Of a stretch of DNA of 42,688 nt, positions 7,601 to 16,566 are shown one piece after another. Under the pieces are notes generated by a model. The model saw nothing but the letters and a program-made list of their open reading frames with translations. It did not search any database and was not told the origin of the DNA. Numbering within the stretch: the stretch's first letter is position 1; every line of letters begins with the position of its first letter. The translations under genes were made by a program, and so were the position numbers. Origin of the DNA: Hallella bergensis DSM 17361 (GTDB taxonomy: Bacteria; Bacteroidota; Bacteroidia; Bacteroidales; Bacteroidaceae); the NCBI RefSeq assembly GCF_000160535.1, contig NZ_GG704787.1:1-42688 (forward strand), given 5' to 3'.

Positions 7601-10600
7601 GTATCCCTCGAAGGCATACTTCGACTTCTCCGCGTCCCAGGTCTCACGCATCACGTCATAGAGGTATGCCAGCATGGAGTCGTTGCGGTCACCCTGCTGC
7701 GTGTCGCCGTCGTAGTAGAGGATATACCACTTCAGCAGGTCCCATGTCGCCCATATCATGTTCTTTGCCCGCTGGTCCACATTGGCGAAGAAGTCCGTGA
7801 AGAGCCACCAGCACAGCAGGAAGTCCTTGTTGATGTACTGTCCAAGCTCGCTTTTGAACTTCTGCGAGACGAAGGTGCTGATGTCATCCGGTGTCGCGCC
7901 GGACGGCACGCAGTCCCTTATCCAGCCCCACAGACGCTTGAAGGCACCCTTCTGCGCCTCCGTTGCGGTTGCCCATGTTATGTCTTTCGGGTAGTTGAAC
8001 TCCAGCGCATTGTCGAACTCTGCGACCGCCTGCGCATCAAGGTCTGCCTTCCCCTGGAACAGGCACAGGGGCTGCGTATTGTTCAGGAACTCGAAGGCGA
8101 CCGCTTTCTTCGGGTCAAGCCCCTCGACGCCCTTCATCCCGATGATCTCCTGCCAGTCGCTCTTGTCATGGTTGAGGTTGTACTGTCCGTAATAGGCAGG
8201 CGTGTCTTCCATGCTCTCCGCGGAGAACACGTCGATGGGGAAGCCGTCAATGGCCGTGCGCACGCTGCTGTCCGTCTGCTGCGCCGGCGTGAGGAAGCCC
8301 AGTGCCTTCATCATGTCGTTCCACAGCTTCGCACCGCCGGTGTTCTCTACCATCGAACTGTCAGAGTAGTCCGCCTTGGCGCACAGCACCTTCACTTTCT
8401 TCTGTCCGGGTCGCAGGGCTACTTTCAGTTCCTCCTGCTTCACGCCGTCCACATACATCTCCGGAGTCTCGCCCTTGGCACAGTAGATGCGGTAGTTCTT
8501 CGTCGGGTACTTCGTCGAACTCGTGCCCTGAATGCGGACATAGACATTCTTCAGGTAGACATGCCGACCGTCGGGCAGCCATAGGTGCACATCGGAGAGG
8601 AAGTCCGCCTTCTTGTTGTTCTCGGCGTTCACAGGGTCAAGTCCTCCCTTGCGCACCACCAGCATGATGCCCTTGCCCTTTTTGCGCAGTTTCTCGAACT
8701 CGATGCTCCGGCCATCATCGCCCAGCACGTCATTCTCCTCGAAGAGTGCGGCCATCTCGTCCAGTGTCCGGCGGTCTATGATATGGTTGTCCATCTCCTC
8801 ATCGTCGGTCAGAGCACGGTCATAGACCCTGACGGTGCGTACCTCCACGTCCGCGCCGGAACTGTCGATGGTGATGCCCTCCGGGCTGTCCTGCATGAAG
8901 TTGTCGCTCTCACCGTAGATGTCCGCCGCGCTCCGCGTGCCGTTCACATACAGTTCCATCAGCCTGCCCTCGGAGCGTTTGCCGATGACGAAGGCTATCT
9001 TCACCCACATGTCTGATCCGTACTGTCTGCCCACGCCGACCTGCTGGGTGGTCTTCCCGCCGTCCTCGTCGGCTACTTCCTTGGTGGAACCCGTGTACAT
9101 CATCGCCTTGTCGGCCGTTATCCGGAAGCCTTTCGTGCCGCTCATGCACGACACCACACCCGCGTCCTTGTCCGTGATGTTGGACACTTTCATTTCCACC
9201 TCCACCGTGCAGCCTGCGGTGGCCGCATCGGAGGTGAACGGCATAAAGGCTATCTCTGCCTTCGCGCCATTGAGCAGCTTCAGCGCATCGCCCGTCCAGC
9301 CGCTCGTGTTCCAGTCCACGCCGTCGAATGCCGTCTTCACGCTGCCGTATTCCCAGTGTGCCGGATCTGCCTCGCCGTTGCTGCGTCCTGCCGCGCTGAG
9401 CTTCAGCTTCAGCCCAAGCGTCGCTTCGCCGATGTCGATACCACTCTTCTCCACCTCGATGTCAAGGGGATATTCCGTCGCACCGCATACGAGCCTCATT
9501 TTCTGTGTGCCCTGTGCCGTGAAGCGGTTGGTGTAGGTCTGCACCGTCCTCGGAACGCTCACGTTCTGTGTGGGAGTACCGTTCATAAAAACGGTCATGC
9601 CGGCAGGTGTGCCGCCTGCATCATAGACGGCATACTCGAAAGAGAGCTGCTCGTACTGCCCGGTCTTCAGCAGCGGGGTCAGGTGGTTGTCAGTAAGGAT
9701 GCGGCCGTCCCGGAAGACATGTTTCGTGCCGATCAGCGGCCGACTGCTCCCAGCCTTGAAAATATCCATGTAGATACTCTCGCTGCGCAGCGTCAGACCG
9801 CCCCCGGCTTCCATCTCCGCCACCAGCTGCACAGTATGGCGGCCTACCGCCAGAGGGCGCATCGGAATGGAGAAGCTGCCGTTGGTGGTACCGCTGCGCG
9901 TTACCGTGCGGTTCTCGTGCTGCTTGCCGTCCACGTAGAGGAATACGGTCTTCGTGCCTGTTCCCTGCACGGTATAGGGTATCACCGCACTGTCGCCTGT
10001 ATCATAGCCGCCTCCGGCTGTTCCGTCCGAGAGGGCATAGTCGCTTCTCAGCGTCAGGCTCACTGCCTTCACGTTCACATAGGCCTGCTTCGCCTGAGGC
10101 TTTCCCGTGTCGGGGTCTGTCGCCGTGGCTTTTACATAGATGTCGGTCGTACCCGCCTGAAGGTATTTGCTAACATTTAAGGTGTAGGTACCCCGGCTTA
10201 CATTCTCAATGGTCTGTCCGTACACAAGGATAGAGCCGCGCAGGACGCGTATCTCGATGGTAGCTTTCTGTCCGGTGGTCTGCCCGGCATCCTCGCCTCC
10301 CACATACAGGTGGTCGTAGCTGTAGGTCAGCACGCAGTCACCGCCTTCCTTGATGACATTGTGGTCTACGCCGGCACCCAGCACGATCTTGGCGGAAGAC
10401 GTTTCCCCACCGCCACCTCCTCCGGCGGCCAGCGTGAACTGGGTAATGGCCACGCCGCTCTTGTTCTTCAGTGTAACGGTCTGCTTCCCGTCTTCCTCGG
10501 TCACATCGCTGTCGAAGAGGGTGCCGGCTTCTATCTCGCCGATTTTGCCGGTAATGGCACGGTTCTGCACGGGGTTCGTGCTGCCGGCATCGAGCGTCTC

Positions 10601-11578
10601 GTCCACCTCGGTCTCGTTGACCGTGAGACTGATGTTGCCCTGGCTGTCGGGAGTGCCCTTTTGCCCGTTCAGCGTTACGCTCTTCACTGTTCCGCCACCG
10701 CCGAAGTCGTCCCAGCTGCTCTCGCTCTCCCAGGTCGCCAGGTTGGTTCCGGCAAACTGCTTGGTTTGGTATTTCCCTTGAGACACTTCAAAGGTAACGC
10801 ACCGCCCCTTGGCGCGCAGTTTGTCCTCAACAGTCTTGATAGCCGTAGCCAAAGTGTAGTAACCCTCTGCCAGCGGGTATTTCTCACTCACATTGATGGT
10901 GTTGCCGCCACCCGTTCCACAGGCTTCGGCAAGCGTTCCGTCCTGTTCGTTCCATGCGTAGAGCACGGAGCCAAGCAGGTAGAGTTTATCCTTCTGTATC
11001 TCCTTTCTGTCCTCGGTGAGGTAGAGGTCAGCGCCCTGCCAGTTGCCGTAATACTTCCCCTCGCGCTTTCCGGCAAACACCCCCTTGGAGGCTATGAAGT
11101 ACACACCGGCTACCGCCGAGGCACTCTGCTGCTCAATGGTGGCGTCTGCCAGTATGCCGTCAAAGCGCGCCGTGGCTCCGTTCAGGGCTTGTACTGCCAC
11201 ATCTTCGTACCGGTCGATGACCTGCTGGGCGGAGTCTTTTACCGCAGCAAGGTCTTTCGCAGCCTTGTTTGCAACCTGCGCGGCCGCCTGTGCTTCCTGT
11301 GCCTTCGTGTCGGCATTGGTGGCAGCCTGTGCTGCTTTTTCCGCCGCGGTATCTGCCGCCTTCTTGGCGGCCTGCGCCTGTGCTGCCGCATCGGTTGCAG
11401 GCTTGCCCAGCAGACTTATCGGAGCGGTCACCAGTTCCTCGCCGCGCATCGCCGGCAGGGTCTTCACCCCGTCGAGGCTCTGCACCTCCTGCAGCTCGGT
11501 TACACTCTGGCTCTCGCTCTTGATTTGCGAGAGTATGTCCTGCTTCAAATCCTGTCTTTCCTGTTCTGTCAGTGCCAT
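4694..11578 (-). CDS. Giant tail fibre / receptor-binding protein, DGR target
   Basis: This 2294-aa protein is the DGR target. From the N terminus: an Ala-rich coiled coil (about 60-115), then repeated beta-rich modules, and a LamG/concanavalin-like stretch around 745-930. A region at about 1000-1340 resembles CotH-type kinases (IQGTSSTKYPTKNYRI, CAKADYSDSS, then LLKWYILYYDGD). A leucine-rich part follows at about 1505-1675. The C-terminal domain of roughly 250 residues has the C-type-lectin/formylglycine-enzyme look of DGR targets. VR encodes residues 2236-2272, with FRVVFRGG and GVGSRLAFRG framing the variable sites. It follows the Tal-like baseplate gene and is thus placed at the tail tip, where it would bind the host surface. 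The kinase-like and LamG assignments are by eye. Confidence 0.88.
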   Translation of the reverse strand: MALTEQERQDLKQDILSQIKSESQSVTELQEVQSLDGVKTLPAMRGEELVTAPISLLGKPATDAAAQAQAAKKAADTAAEKAAQAATNADTKAQEAQAAAQVANKAAKDLAAVKDSAQQVIDRYEDVAVQALNGATARFDGILADATIEQQSASAVAGVYFIASKGVFAGKREGKYYGNWQGADLYLTEDRKEIQKDKLYLLGSVLYAWNEQDGTLAEACGTGGGNTINVSEKYPLAEGYYTLATAIKTVEDKLRAKGRCVTFEVSQGKYQTKQFAGTNLATWESESSWDDFGGGGTVKSVTLNGQKGTPDSQGNISLTVNETEVDETLDAGSTNPVQNRAITGKIGEIEAGTLFDSDVTEEDGKQTVTLKNKSGVAITQFTLAAGGGGGGETSSAKIVLGAGVDHNVIKEGGDCVLTYSYDHLYVGGEDAGQTTGQKATIEIRVLRGSILVYGQTIENVSRGTYTLNVSKYLQAGTTDIYVKATATDPDTGKPQAKQAYVNVKAVSLTLRSDYALSDGTAGGGYDTGDSAVIPYTVQGTGTKTVFLYVDGKQHENRTVTRSGTTNGSFSIPMRPLAVGRHTVQLVAEMEAGGGLTLRSESIYMDIFKAGSSRPLIGTKHVFRDGRILTDNHLTPLLKTGQYEQLSFEYAVYDAGGTPAGMTVFMNGTPTQNVSVPRTVQTYTNRFTAQGTQKMRLVCGATEYPLDIEVEKSGIDIGEATLGLKLKLSAAGRSNGEADPAHWEYGSVKTAFDGVDWNTSGWTGDALKLLNGAKAEIAFMPFTSDAATAGCTVEVEMKVSNITDKDAGVVSCMSGTKGFRITADKAMMYTGSTKEVADEDGGKTTQQVGVGRQYGSDMWVKIAFVIGKRSEGRLMELYVNGTRSAADIYGESDNFMQDSPEGITIDSSGADVEVRTVRVYDRALTDDEEMDNHIIDRRTLDEMAALFEENDVLGDDGRSIEFEKLRKKGKGIMLVVRKGGLDPVNAENNKKADFLSDVHLWLPDGRHVYLKNVYVRIQGTSSTKYPTKNYRIYCAKGETPEMYVDGVKQEELKVALRPGQKKVKVLCAKADYSDSSMVENTGGAKLWNDMMKALGFLTPAQQTDSSVRTAIDGFPIDVFSAESMEDTPAYYGQYNLNHDKSDWQEIIGMKGVEGLDPKKAVAFEFLNNTQPLCLFQGKADLDAQAVAEFDNALEFNYPKDITWATATEAQKGAFKRLWGWIRDCVPSGATPDDISTFVSQKFKSELGQYINKDFLLCWWLFTDFFANVDQRAKNMIWATWDLLKWYILYYDGDTQQGDRNDSMLAYLYDVMRETWDAEKSKYAFEGYDSWLWCLVLANLKDDIVRMSGKMRTYLTEERASEVFDKEQQGNWCGRAYNKSGALKYIKPQTEGVIVKGQLVKYPYIYALKGDKQAFRHWFIKNRFSLLDAKYETGNFLSDNIDMYMSRKADAPANTITVTAGDLYYFGYGTNNAPHLQASRRAEKGGKVTLTFANAFTVNDPIRIYGASRIAELDMRGAADNLTGDVNLNKCKALRKLNMQTAGSGSTGWCMVIDQCRQLTDINLYGQTNARTGTLSSQELDFTPQTRLKTLDARGVDVQAVLIAPGAPAQTLKLGGNIQTLRLEYLPELKDSGLTLQNWRTVKTLRFAVCPNLDWQTIIGRCINVERVRIEGIDMKDDGTLLAKYKALKGVDAEGNAVDYCALVGTVHLTAYMEDGEYAAMHEKFPELNIRQPDYTVIEFDDAVADDANVTNLDNGTGYRNGTAYIPSGHVTAILKQRHRVLAKVTKKATTRNVNMAGQDTTVNNLDGEMTYYPLDDANSNKYADGTEAKLDGTEGDWMMYEPFFWSKGINDYLKGKHYSCYSSNDAAHKPDSPKATVLTLEDIRRTQGGVLPGKKITSGKETLQNSYTNDTTYSVCKVGVEGFKRVRFPSVPGTNLIGSVFVDAEGKVVKSVVVPTIGNKFEAGMYLIADVPATAVNLHFTILNTAEFDCVVLSNSMRIEDMEPEWVANDEHLCAVVGSTVIGSKLRAAVTGGSTTGGMTWTDFHYYSVQRGMQQIDALMHSRIANLFYARYGRRDAQEQCGAGEHTYTRTTGITAGYGMRDTIGYTEASSVNNGVTNSLIDNRVHQFAWYRSLDEYGGAAVMQVNSICCMGYEDIYGHKWDMMDGVDLPNDSSNYCKWRIWMPDGTVRMVKSSTNNGWWTTAVAHGRYMDVIPVGNVNGSSSTYYTDVYYISGAQFRVVFRGGNYAYPLYGISCSNAYSDASYSDAGVGSRLAFRGRIVRAQSVGAYKAASEVA
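4761..4874 (-). repeat. DGR variable repeat (VR)
   Basis: The 114-bp copy of the template repeat lies inside the 3' end of the 2294-aa gene. Against the template-encoded residues the changes are Asn to Tyr (four times), His to Leu, Asn to Ser and Asp to Gly. Each comes from a template adenine. The variable codons are of the AAY/CAC/GAC type, so A-mutagenesis can reach many residues but no stop codons. The invariant frame residues (Arg, Gly, Ser, Cys) come from codons with few or no adenines. Confidence 0.95.
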
Positions 11579-11582
11579 GTCG

Positions 11583-11813
11583 TTATGATTTATATTGGTT
11601 GAACTTCTTTCTTGTCTTCAGATAATCTGGCTCCGCCTGATGAGCGTATGCCTCGCACTCAAAACTGATATGTCTGTAAGCCTCGTGCCGCTTCGGGTAT
11701 CTTGGCAGAAGCCACAGCCATTCCAGCACATACAGCACATAGAACGGCACATACAGCAGCTCGCGCATCTGTGCCGTGTGGATAGCCTCGTGGTTCAGGT
11801 CAGTGTCCGTCAT
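11583..11813 (-). CDS. HExxH membrane protein, C-terminal part of a likely frameshifted gene
   Basis: The 76-aa frame starts with NHEAIHTAQ, a HExxH zinc-peptidase-like motif. A hydrophobic helix (LYVPFYVLYVLEWLWLL) follows, then FECEAYAHQ, whose Glu could be a third ligand. The usual architecture of this small Bacteroidales family, as I recall it, has about 30 more residues in front, ending in a NLFG segment. Exactly that segment is encoded just upstream in another frame (see 11810-11899). One extra G in the run at 11820-11822 would join them into an unbroken protein of about 105 aa. Translation from the ATG at 11813 is also possible, since the motif is intact. Its role beside the fibre gene is unknown. 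Confidence 0.6.
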   Translation of the reverse strand: MTDTDLNHEAIHTAQMRELLYVPFYVLYVLEWLWLLPRYPKRHEAYRHISFECEAYAHQAEPDYLKTRKKFNQYKS

Positions 11814-11899
11814 ACGGTACCCTTGACCATCACCACGCCGAAAAGATTGATGGCCTTGAACCCCTTCGGGGGCAGCAGCCGGTTGTAAACAGTCTTCAT
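11810..11899 (-). CDS. N-terminal fragment of the HExxH protein gene
   Basis: A 29-codon frame starts at the ATG at 11899, just after the Tal-like gene, and encodes MKTVYNRLLPPKGFKAINLF and eight further residues. It ends in a TGA that overlaps the ATG of the 76-aa frame. In the other frame the sequence would continue as GYRMTDTDLNHEA. It is either the front part of a frameshift-broken gene or a short leader translated in coupling with the next frame. Confidence 0.45.
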   Translation of the reverse strand: MKTVYNRLLPPKGFKAINLFGVVMVKGTV

Positions 11900-11911
11900 G
11901 CTTATATCTTT

Positions 11912-14900
11912 TTAATTTTGCCTGTTGATGATTCTCGCCGTATATTGGGTGGTGAAACCGTCTATCTGCACAGTGCGCTCCGGATCATACACCAGCAGCA
12001 ACTCCACAGTGTCTCCTTGTCCCATTGTCATATCTCCCCACTGTTCGCCATTCCAAGTGGTAAGCAGCGGATAGTCCTCTTTGTTCCAGGGTGTCTCCTG
12101 CTTGCTGTTCTTGGTCTTGTTCCGGCCGAATATCACGAAGTCTCCTGCTCCCAAGTCAGAAGAAACAGTCAGTCGGAAGGCAAACGGCGTGTTCGGGCCT
12201 ATGCCCAGAGTAGAACGCATTGCAGGAAGACGAGGAAGTGCTATGCCGGAGTTGCCTGCTGTACACGCCACAATCAGGCGGTTGCTGTCCTTTATCTCCA
12301 CATCATAGATGGTATTGGCTTTGTCCACCTTCACCTTATCAAAGCGGAATCCGTCCACGAAGCCATTCAGTGCACCGCTTCCTTTCCCTGCGAAGGCGAA
12401 GTTGCCGCTCATGGAATTCTCTATGTCGAAGATGATGCCATATTTAGGTAGAAAACCCCATTTCTTGCCGTTGCTGTCAGTATAGTCTGTTGCCGTGTCA
12501 ACAAGCCTTGCGAGCATAGGCTGTCCAAGACTATGCCACGTTCCGAAAATCGCCTGTCGGTCTTTGGCGTTGAAGCCTATCATCGTGTCATACAGGAACA
12601 AACCATACCTGTCATCCACAACTTTGTAGCTACCGTCCGGCTGCAATACACGGCTTGACACACCGATATGGTTCCCGCTGATGGCAAAGCCGCCAATGTA
12701 TCCTGTCTCAGCATTGACCTCGCCGCCGAACTTTCCGTTCTTTGCCTCAATACTGCCATCGGGGAGTATCCTGAAGTTCCCATTCGCAGTTACCAGTCCT
12801 TCCAACTTGATATTGTCGGCAAGCAGCTTGATGACGGTCCTCGTGTGTCCTTCGGCATCGGTCTCTTCCACCGCTACACCGATGAGCGCCAGTTTCCCGT
12901 CGGGACCTTGTGCATAGACACCGCTACCTTCAGCCTTTACCATGATGCCACTCTCGGCAAGCACACGACCGTCCTTATCGAAGTTCTGTGCTGCGATTTT
13001 CACAAGTTTCTCGCTCTGTTCAAAGAGCGTCCGGTACTTGTAGGTCAGGCTCTCAATCTTATCCGTGCTCAAGATGAGCATGTAGAGGTAGATGTCGCCT
13101 GTGAAGCTCAGTTTGAAATCTCCCGTACCGTTCCAAAGCCCGTTGCAGGTGTACTGCTTGTAGCCGTTGGTAGGTGCAAGCACTTCTTCGACCTCCAGCG
13201 AGTTGAAGTTCTCAAAGCCGGTCTTATCGACATTCTCGAATCTCACTTTCAATGTGCCCTCGCTGGCGCAGCGGTAGAAGAAGCTCAGGTATACGGGCAG
13301 GGCTTCTTTCTTACCGTTGCTATTCGTGTTCATAGGTGGCACGCTCTTCAGGCTCGCGTTCTTCTGTGTGATGTACTTGTTCCTGATACGCACCACGACA
13401 CGCCCGTCATCTTTCGTAACGCTGGCACCGTCGCCTTTCTTCGTGAGCACCTTGTCGTTGGCCCATATCCATTTATTGCCCACCAGCCAGAACACCGTCT
13501 CGTTCTCGGTCAGCCACTTGGACAGCCCCTCATCAAAGCTCGGATTGTTCAGATAGCCCTTGTCGGTGGCAAAGTCCTGACGCAGCGCGCTCACGCTGCT
13601 TGCTATCTTGCCCTCGGTTATCTCGAACTTTGTCTTGATGTCCTCACCCGTAACAAGCAGGAAGGTTCCGCGCAGATAGGCATTGTCGCTGTACAGACCG
13701 TTTCCATGGGGTTGGTTGTCTGATGGAAACATGTCATCCTTTATACCGTCCAGATTGCCCAGTCTTGCACGCAGGCTTCCCTTGAAGTTCTTGCCCTTCA
13801 CGCCGTCCATCACATCCACCCTCGGCTGGCCGTCCTCGGTCGCCGATATGAGTATCAGGTTTTGGCGCAGCGCGTTCTCGGTGTTGCCCATCTGCACGCA
13901 CTCGTCGGCAGCCTCCGGCAAAGAAGCGTCGAACTCGCTTTCCTCCACCAGTACGGAGTTTCCTTCCACGGCAGCCACCTCCACCCAGTAGCTTTTCAGC
14001 CGCCCTCCGGTAAAGGTCGCACAGCGCATCAGGTCATGAGCCTCGAAGGTATTCTCCTGCTCGAAGGTGATACGCCAGTAGCCGTCCGTCTTCTCCACGC
14101 TTTTTATCTTGCCGTTGGCGGCACTTACCACCAACTGTCCGCCTACGCTGCGCACGCGTTCTATCAGCATTTCAAGGACAACCATTATCTGACGCACGGT
14201 CAGCTTGTCGAGCGTCAGGTTCGCCAACCCGTCCTTGTCTATCCACAGCTGCCAGCCCTCACCGGCCATACCGTCCCTGAACCTGGCACTGCGCAGCAGC
14301 TCGCGCACCACCAGTGTCAACAGCTCCGCATTACCCTTGCCGTCAAGGCGGCCGCCCTGGGTTCCGGACTCGAAGTCCCCAAGGTCCAGTCCCTCGTCAA
14401 AGATGATTTTCTTCTTGGCGCGGTCCTCGCTGTTCTTGCTCAGGAACTCCTTGTGCGTCCGCCTGGCACTGTACAGGTTGGTATCTGTCGGCTGTGTCGT
14501 ATCCCAGCTGCGGATAACGTCGGGGACATTGATACCGCCGACAAGCGTTCCAGCATAGTTCTTCGCGTCTGCGATGGCACTGTCCACCCTGGCCATCGTA
14601 CCCGTCGAGAGGGCATCGCTTATCTCGAGGTCCATCTGCCCCGGCTCATTGACCTTCCGAATGATTTTCGTAATACGGCTCGACCGGTAGCCTTGCCCGG
14701 GGAAATACTCGCTGCTCTCCAGCCGTATGCGCCGCCCTATGAAGAGTTCCGTGCCGGTCTCCTCAATCCAGACATGATCCGTCGGCGCCTTGTACCGGCT
14801 CACATCCAGGGCGTGCTTAATGTTGTACTCGTCAACCGCGGTACGGAATTCTTTCTCCGCCAATCCGTAGTACTCGTCCGGCATGCGGATGTTCCACAGG

Positions 14901-16000
14901 ATATACTTGTCCCCAGGTTTCGGAACCAGCGTGCCGCCGGGCAGCTGCGTATCGTCGTTGTAAGGCCATATTGTGATGATTTCAAACTCCTGCGTCTTGC
15001 TGTCATAGTTCACCTCGAAGTAATGGTCATTGTCGGCGCCCACCCCGGCAAGCTCGCTGCCCTCCTGAAAGGATACATGTTTCACCAGTCCCCCAATCTC
15101 ATAGTCGTTGGGGTCGAAGTTCAGGTCGTTGTCTCTGAAGTAGTAAATCGTAAAGGGCTTGCCGTCCTTGTCCTTGACCTCTTTCGAGCGCACGCCGGCC
15201 ACGACGCCGACACGCCGGGGATAGATGTCCGCAAAGGCTTTCTGCTCGTAGTGGTGGATAATGCCATACCGCTCCACGTTGACATCAACGTACTTAACAC
15301 CATCGGGCAGCATCAGCCGGCTGTGTCCGTATTTCGCCGCATCAATGTTGCGCGAGCTGCCTATGGGGAACAGGCGTGTATAGAACTTCGCATTGTCGGC
15401 CTTGTCGCGGTCAAGGGCCGTCAGTCCCTTGTCATACCCGAGCGTGATTTCCTCACCGTGCTCGCAGCGGCACAGGTTTACAGTCTCTCCCTCTATCCAC
15501 CATTCCACGCCTACGGCTTCCGCCAGCTCCTTCAGCCCGTCATTGCAGTACTTGCCGGTATAGTCAATGGTCACGTTGTCTGTGCCCTCCACGGTGCCGG
15601 CCTTGAAGTTGGTCGTGCCGTCCATGCCGTCATTGATGTTCTTCACGATCAGACGCACATGGTCTATGGGACGGGCAGTCAGCGTGAACACGGCCTCGTT
15701 TCCGCCATCGGTATTGTTCAGGATGAGGAAACGCTTGATAAGGCTCTCAATCCCGTACAGGCGGAGGCTGTATTCCCACTCGACGGTACTCTTCTCTGCG
15801 GGTACGTACTTCTCCACCGCCCGGTAACGCTCGCCGCCATAGTCGATGTAGTCGTTAACATCGACGGGAATGAACTCGTACAGCGTGAAGGAGAGATTCA
15901 GCAGATTGTCCCCCTGTATCTCCTTTTCCTGTGTGCTGCTGCCATCGGGCTCTATGCGCGCCTTTACATTGCCGTAGCTGTCATATAGCGTCAGTATCAT
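11912..16000 (-). CDS. Tail-associated (Tal-like) baseplate hub / central fibre protein
   Basis: The protein is 1362 aa from the ATG at 16000; the frame extends to 16048, but the added residues overlap a leader element and look non-coding. The N-terminal 400 residues (ILTLYDSYGNVKARIEP, DYGGERYRAVEKYVP, SLRLYG) have the form of a siphophage tail hub of the gp27/Tal type. The middle and C-terminal parts are long, beta-rich and glycine-rich, as in a central fibre or tail tip. The gene follows the Dit-like gene and precedes the receptor-binding protein, the normal order for siphovirus tail tips. No lytic enzyme domain was recognised. Confidence 0.75.
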   Translation of the reverse strand: MILTLYDSYGNVKARIEPDGSSTQEKEIQGDNLLNLSFTLYEFIPVDVNDYIDYGGERYRAVEKYVPAEKSTVEWEYSLRLYGIESLIKRFLILNNTDGGNEAVFTLTARPIDHVRLIVKNINDGMDGTTNFKAGTVEGTDNVTIDYTGKYCNDGLKELAEAVGVEWWIEGETVNLCRCEHGEEITLGYDKGLTALDRDKADNAKFYTRLFPIGSSRNIDAAKYGHSRLMLPDGVKYVDVNVERYGIIHHYEQKAFADIYPRRVGVVAGVRSKEVKDKDGKPFTIYYFRDNDLNFDPNDYEIGGLVKHVSFQEGSELAGVGADNDHYFEVNYDSKTQEFEIITIWPYNDDTQLPGGTLVPKPGDKYILWNIRMPDEYYGLAEKEFRTAVDEYNIKHALDVSRYKAPTDHVWIEETGTELFIGRRIRLESSEYFPGQGYRSSRITKIIRKVNEPGQMDLEISDALSTGTMARVDSAIADAKNYAGTLVGGINVPDVIRSWDTTQPTDTNLYSARRTHKEFLSKNSEDRAKKKIIFDEGLDLGDFESGTQGGRLDGKGNAELLTLVVRELLRSARFRDGMAGEGWQLWIDKDGLANLTLDKLTVRQIMVVLEMLIERVRSVGGQLVVSAANGKIKSVEKTDGYWRITFEQENTFEAHDLMRCATFTGGRLKSYWVEVAAVEGNSVLVEESEFDASLPEAADECVQMGNTENALRQNLILISATEDGQPRVDVMDGVKGKNFKGSLRARLGNLDGIKDDMFPSDNQPHGNGLYSDNAYLRGTFLLVTGEDIKTKFEITEGKIASSVSALRQDFATDKGYLNNPSFDEGLSKWLTENETVFWLVGNKWIWANDKVLTKKGDGASVTKDDGRVVVRIRNKYITQKNASLKSVPPMNTNSNGKKEALPVYLSFFYRCASEGTLKVRFENVDKTGFENFNSLEVEEVLAPTNGYKQYTCNGLWNGTGDFKLSFTGDIYLYMLILSTDKIESLTYKYRTLFEQSEKLVKIAAQNFDKDGRVLAESGIMVKAEGSGVYAQGPDGKLALIGVAVEETDAEGHTRTVIKLLADNIKLEGLVTANGNFRILPDGSIEAKNGKFGGEVNAETGYIGGFAISGNHIGVSSRVLQPDGSYKVVDDRYGLFLYDTMIGFNAKDRQAIFGTWHSLGQPMLARLVDTATDYTDSNGKKWGFLPKYGIIFDIENSMSGNFAFAGKGSGALNGFVDGFRFDKVKVDKANTIYDVEIKDSNRLIVACTAGNSGIALPRLPAMRSTLGIGPNTPFAFRLTVSSDLGAGDFVIFGRNKTKNSKQETPWNKEDYPLLTTWNGEQWGDMTMGQGDTVELLLVYDPERTVQIDGFTTQYTARIINRQN

Positions 16001-16028
16001 TTTTATATCGTTTGAATGGTGTTTGAAC

Positions 16029-16090
16029 AATCGTGCAAATGAGCGCAAACAAGCTCGCTTGATTTGCCGAATGCAGCCGATTATCAGTTT
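16029..16090 (-). repeat. Leader element, copy 1 (before the Tal-like gene)
   Basis: The non-coding stretch upstream of the Tal-like gene shares an ordered set of blocks with the leader at 25752-25819. On the plus strand both read TTGCCGA, two variable bases, GCAGCC, one base, ATTATC; a nearby block related to AACAATCGTGCAAA lies on the far side. Both copies lie in the same orientation in front of leftward late genes. This may be a promoter-proximal regulatory leader common in Bacteroides; the function is unknown. Confidence 0.5.
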
Positions 16091-16100
16091 ACTAATGATG

Positions 16101-16565
16101 TTATATTATCGGTTCAGGTTCACGAAACTTGACCTTGTAGCGGCCGGCCTGTACGCCCTCCTTCCACAGGTAGGTCAGCGACCTGTATGAACTGCAGTCC
16201 AAATAGAAGACCCTGAGCGTAAGGTTCAGTTCCGTAAAGGTTATCGTCAGCCAGCCGTCCTTGCCTGTTTTCAGGAAGCGGATAAAGGCCATGTAGCTGG
16301 CCAGCCACTGCTCCCGTGTCCGGGCATACTGGGCGAAATGAAGCGTCACGTCGCGCTCGGCATTGGCGGGCAACAGTGTCCGGGAGTATTTCTTTCCGTC
16401 ATGCTCCCGTATGTCCACGCCCACATGTTCCTTTGCCTTACTCGGTGTCAGAATGGCGTTCAGGTTTTCCCTGCCGCCTTTCTTCTCCTCGGTGAGGAAC
16501 ACGCCGTACTCCTTCCAGATGTCCGTGCCGTTGATCAGTACAAGTCCGCCTAATATCTTATCCAT
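16101..16565 (-). CDS. Distal tail (Dit-like) protein
   Basis: The 154-aa protein starts MDKILGGLVLINGTDIWKEY, with a typical Dit-like opening of a short beta strand followed by a statement of position along the tail. Segments DVTLHFAQYARTREQWLASY and GWLTITFTELNLTLRVFY fit the beta-sandwich of small tail-tip ring proteins. The gene lies between the tape measure (one base apart) and the Tal-like gene, the usual place for Dit, the hexameric ring joining tube and baseplate hub. The assignment rests on size, place and general sequence look. Confidence 0.6.
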   Translation of the reverse strand: MDKILGGLVLINGTDIWKEYGVFLTEEKKGGRENLNAILTPSKAKEHVGVDIREHDGKKYSRTLLPANAERDVTLHFAQYARTREQWLASYMAFIRFLKTGKDGWLTITFTELNLTLRVFYLDCSSYRSLTYLWKEGVQAGRYKVKFREPEPII

Positions 16566-16566
16566 A

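Noticed and set aside
10310..11602. 430-codon plus-strand frame
   Set aside because: It is the antisense shadow of the Ala- and Gly-rich N-terminal part of the fibre gene.
13862..15988. 708-codon plus-strand frame
   Set aside because: It lies opposite the Tal-like gene; its His/Val/Leu-rich product is a shadow of a GC-rich gene on the other strand.
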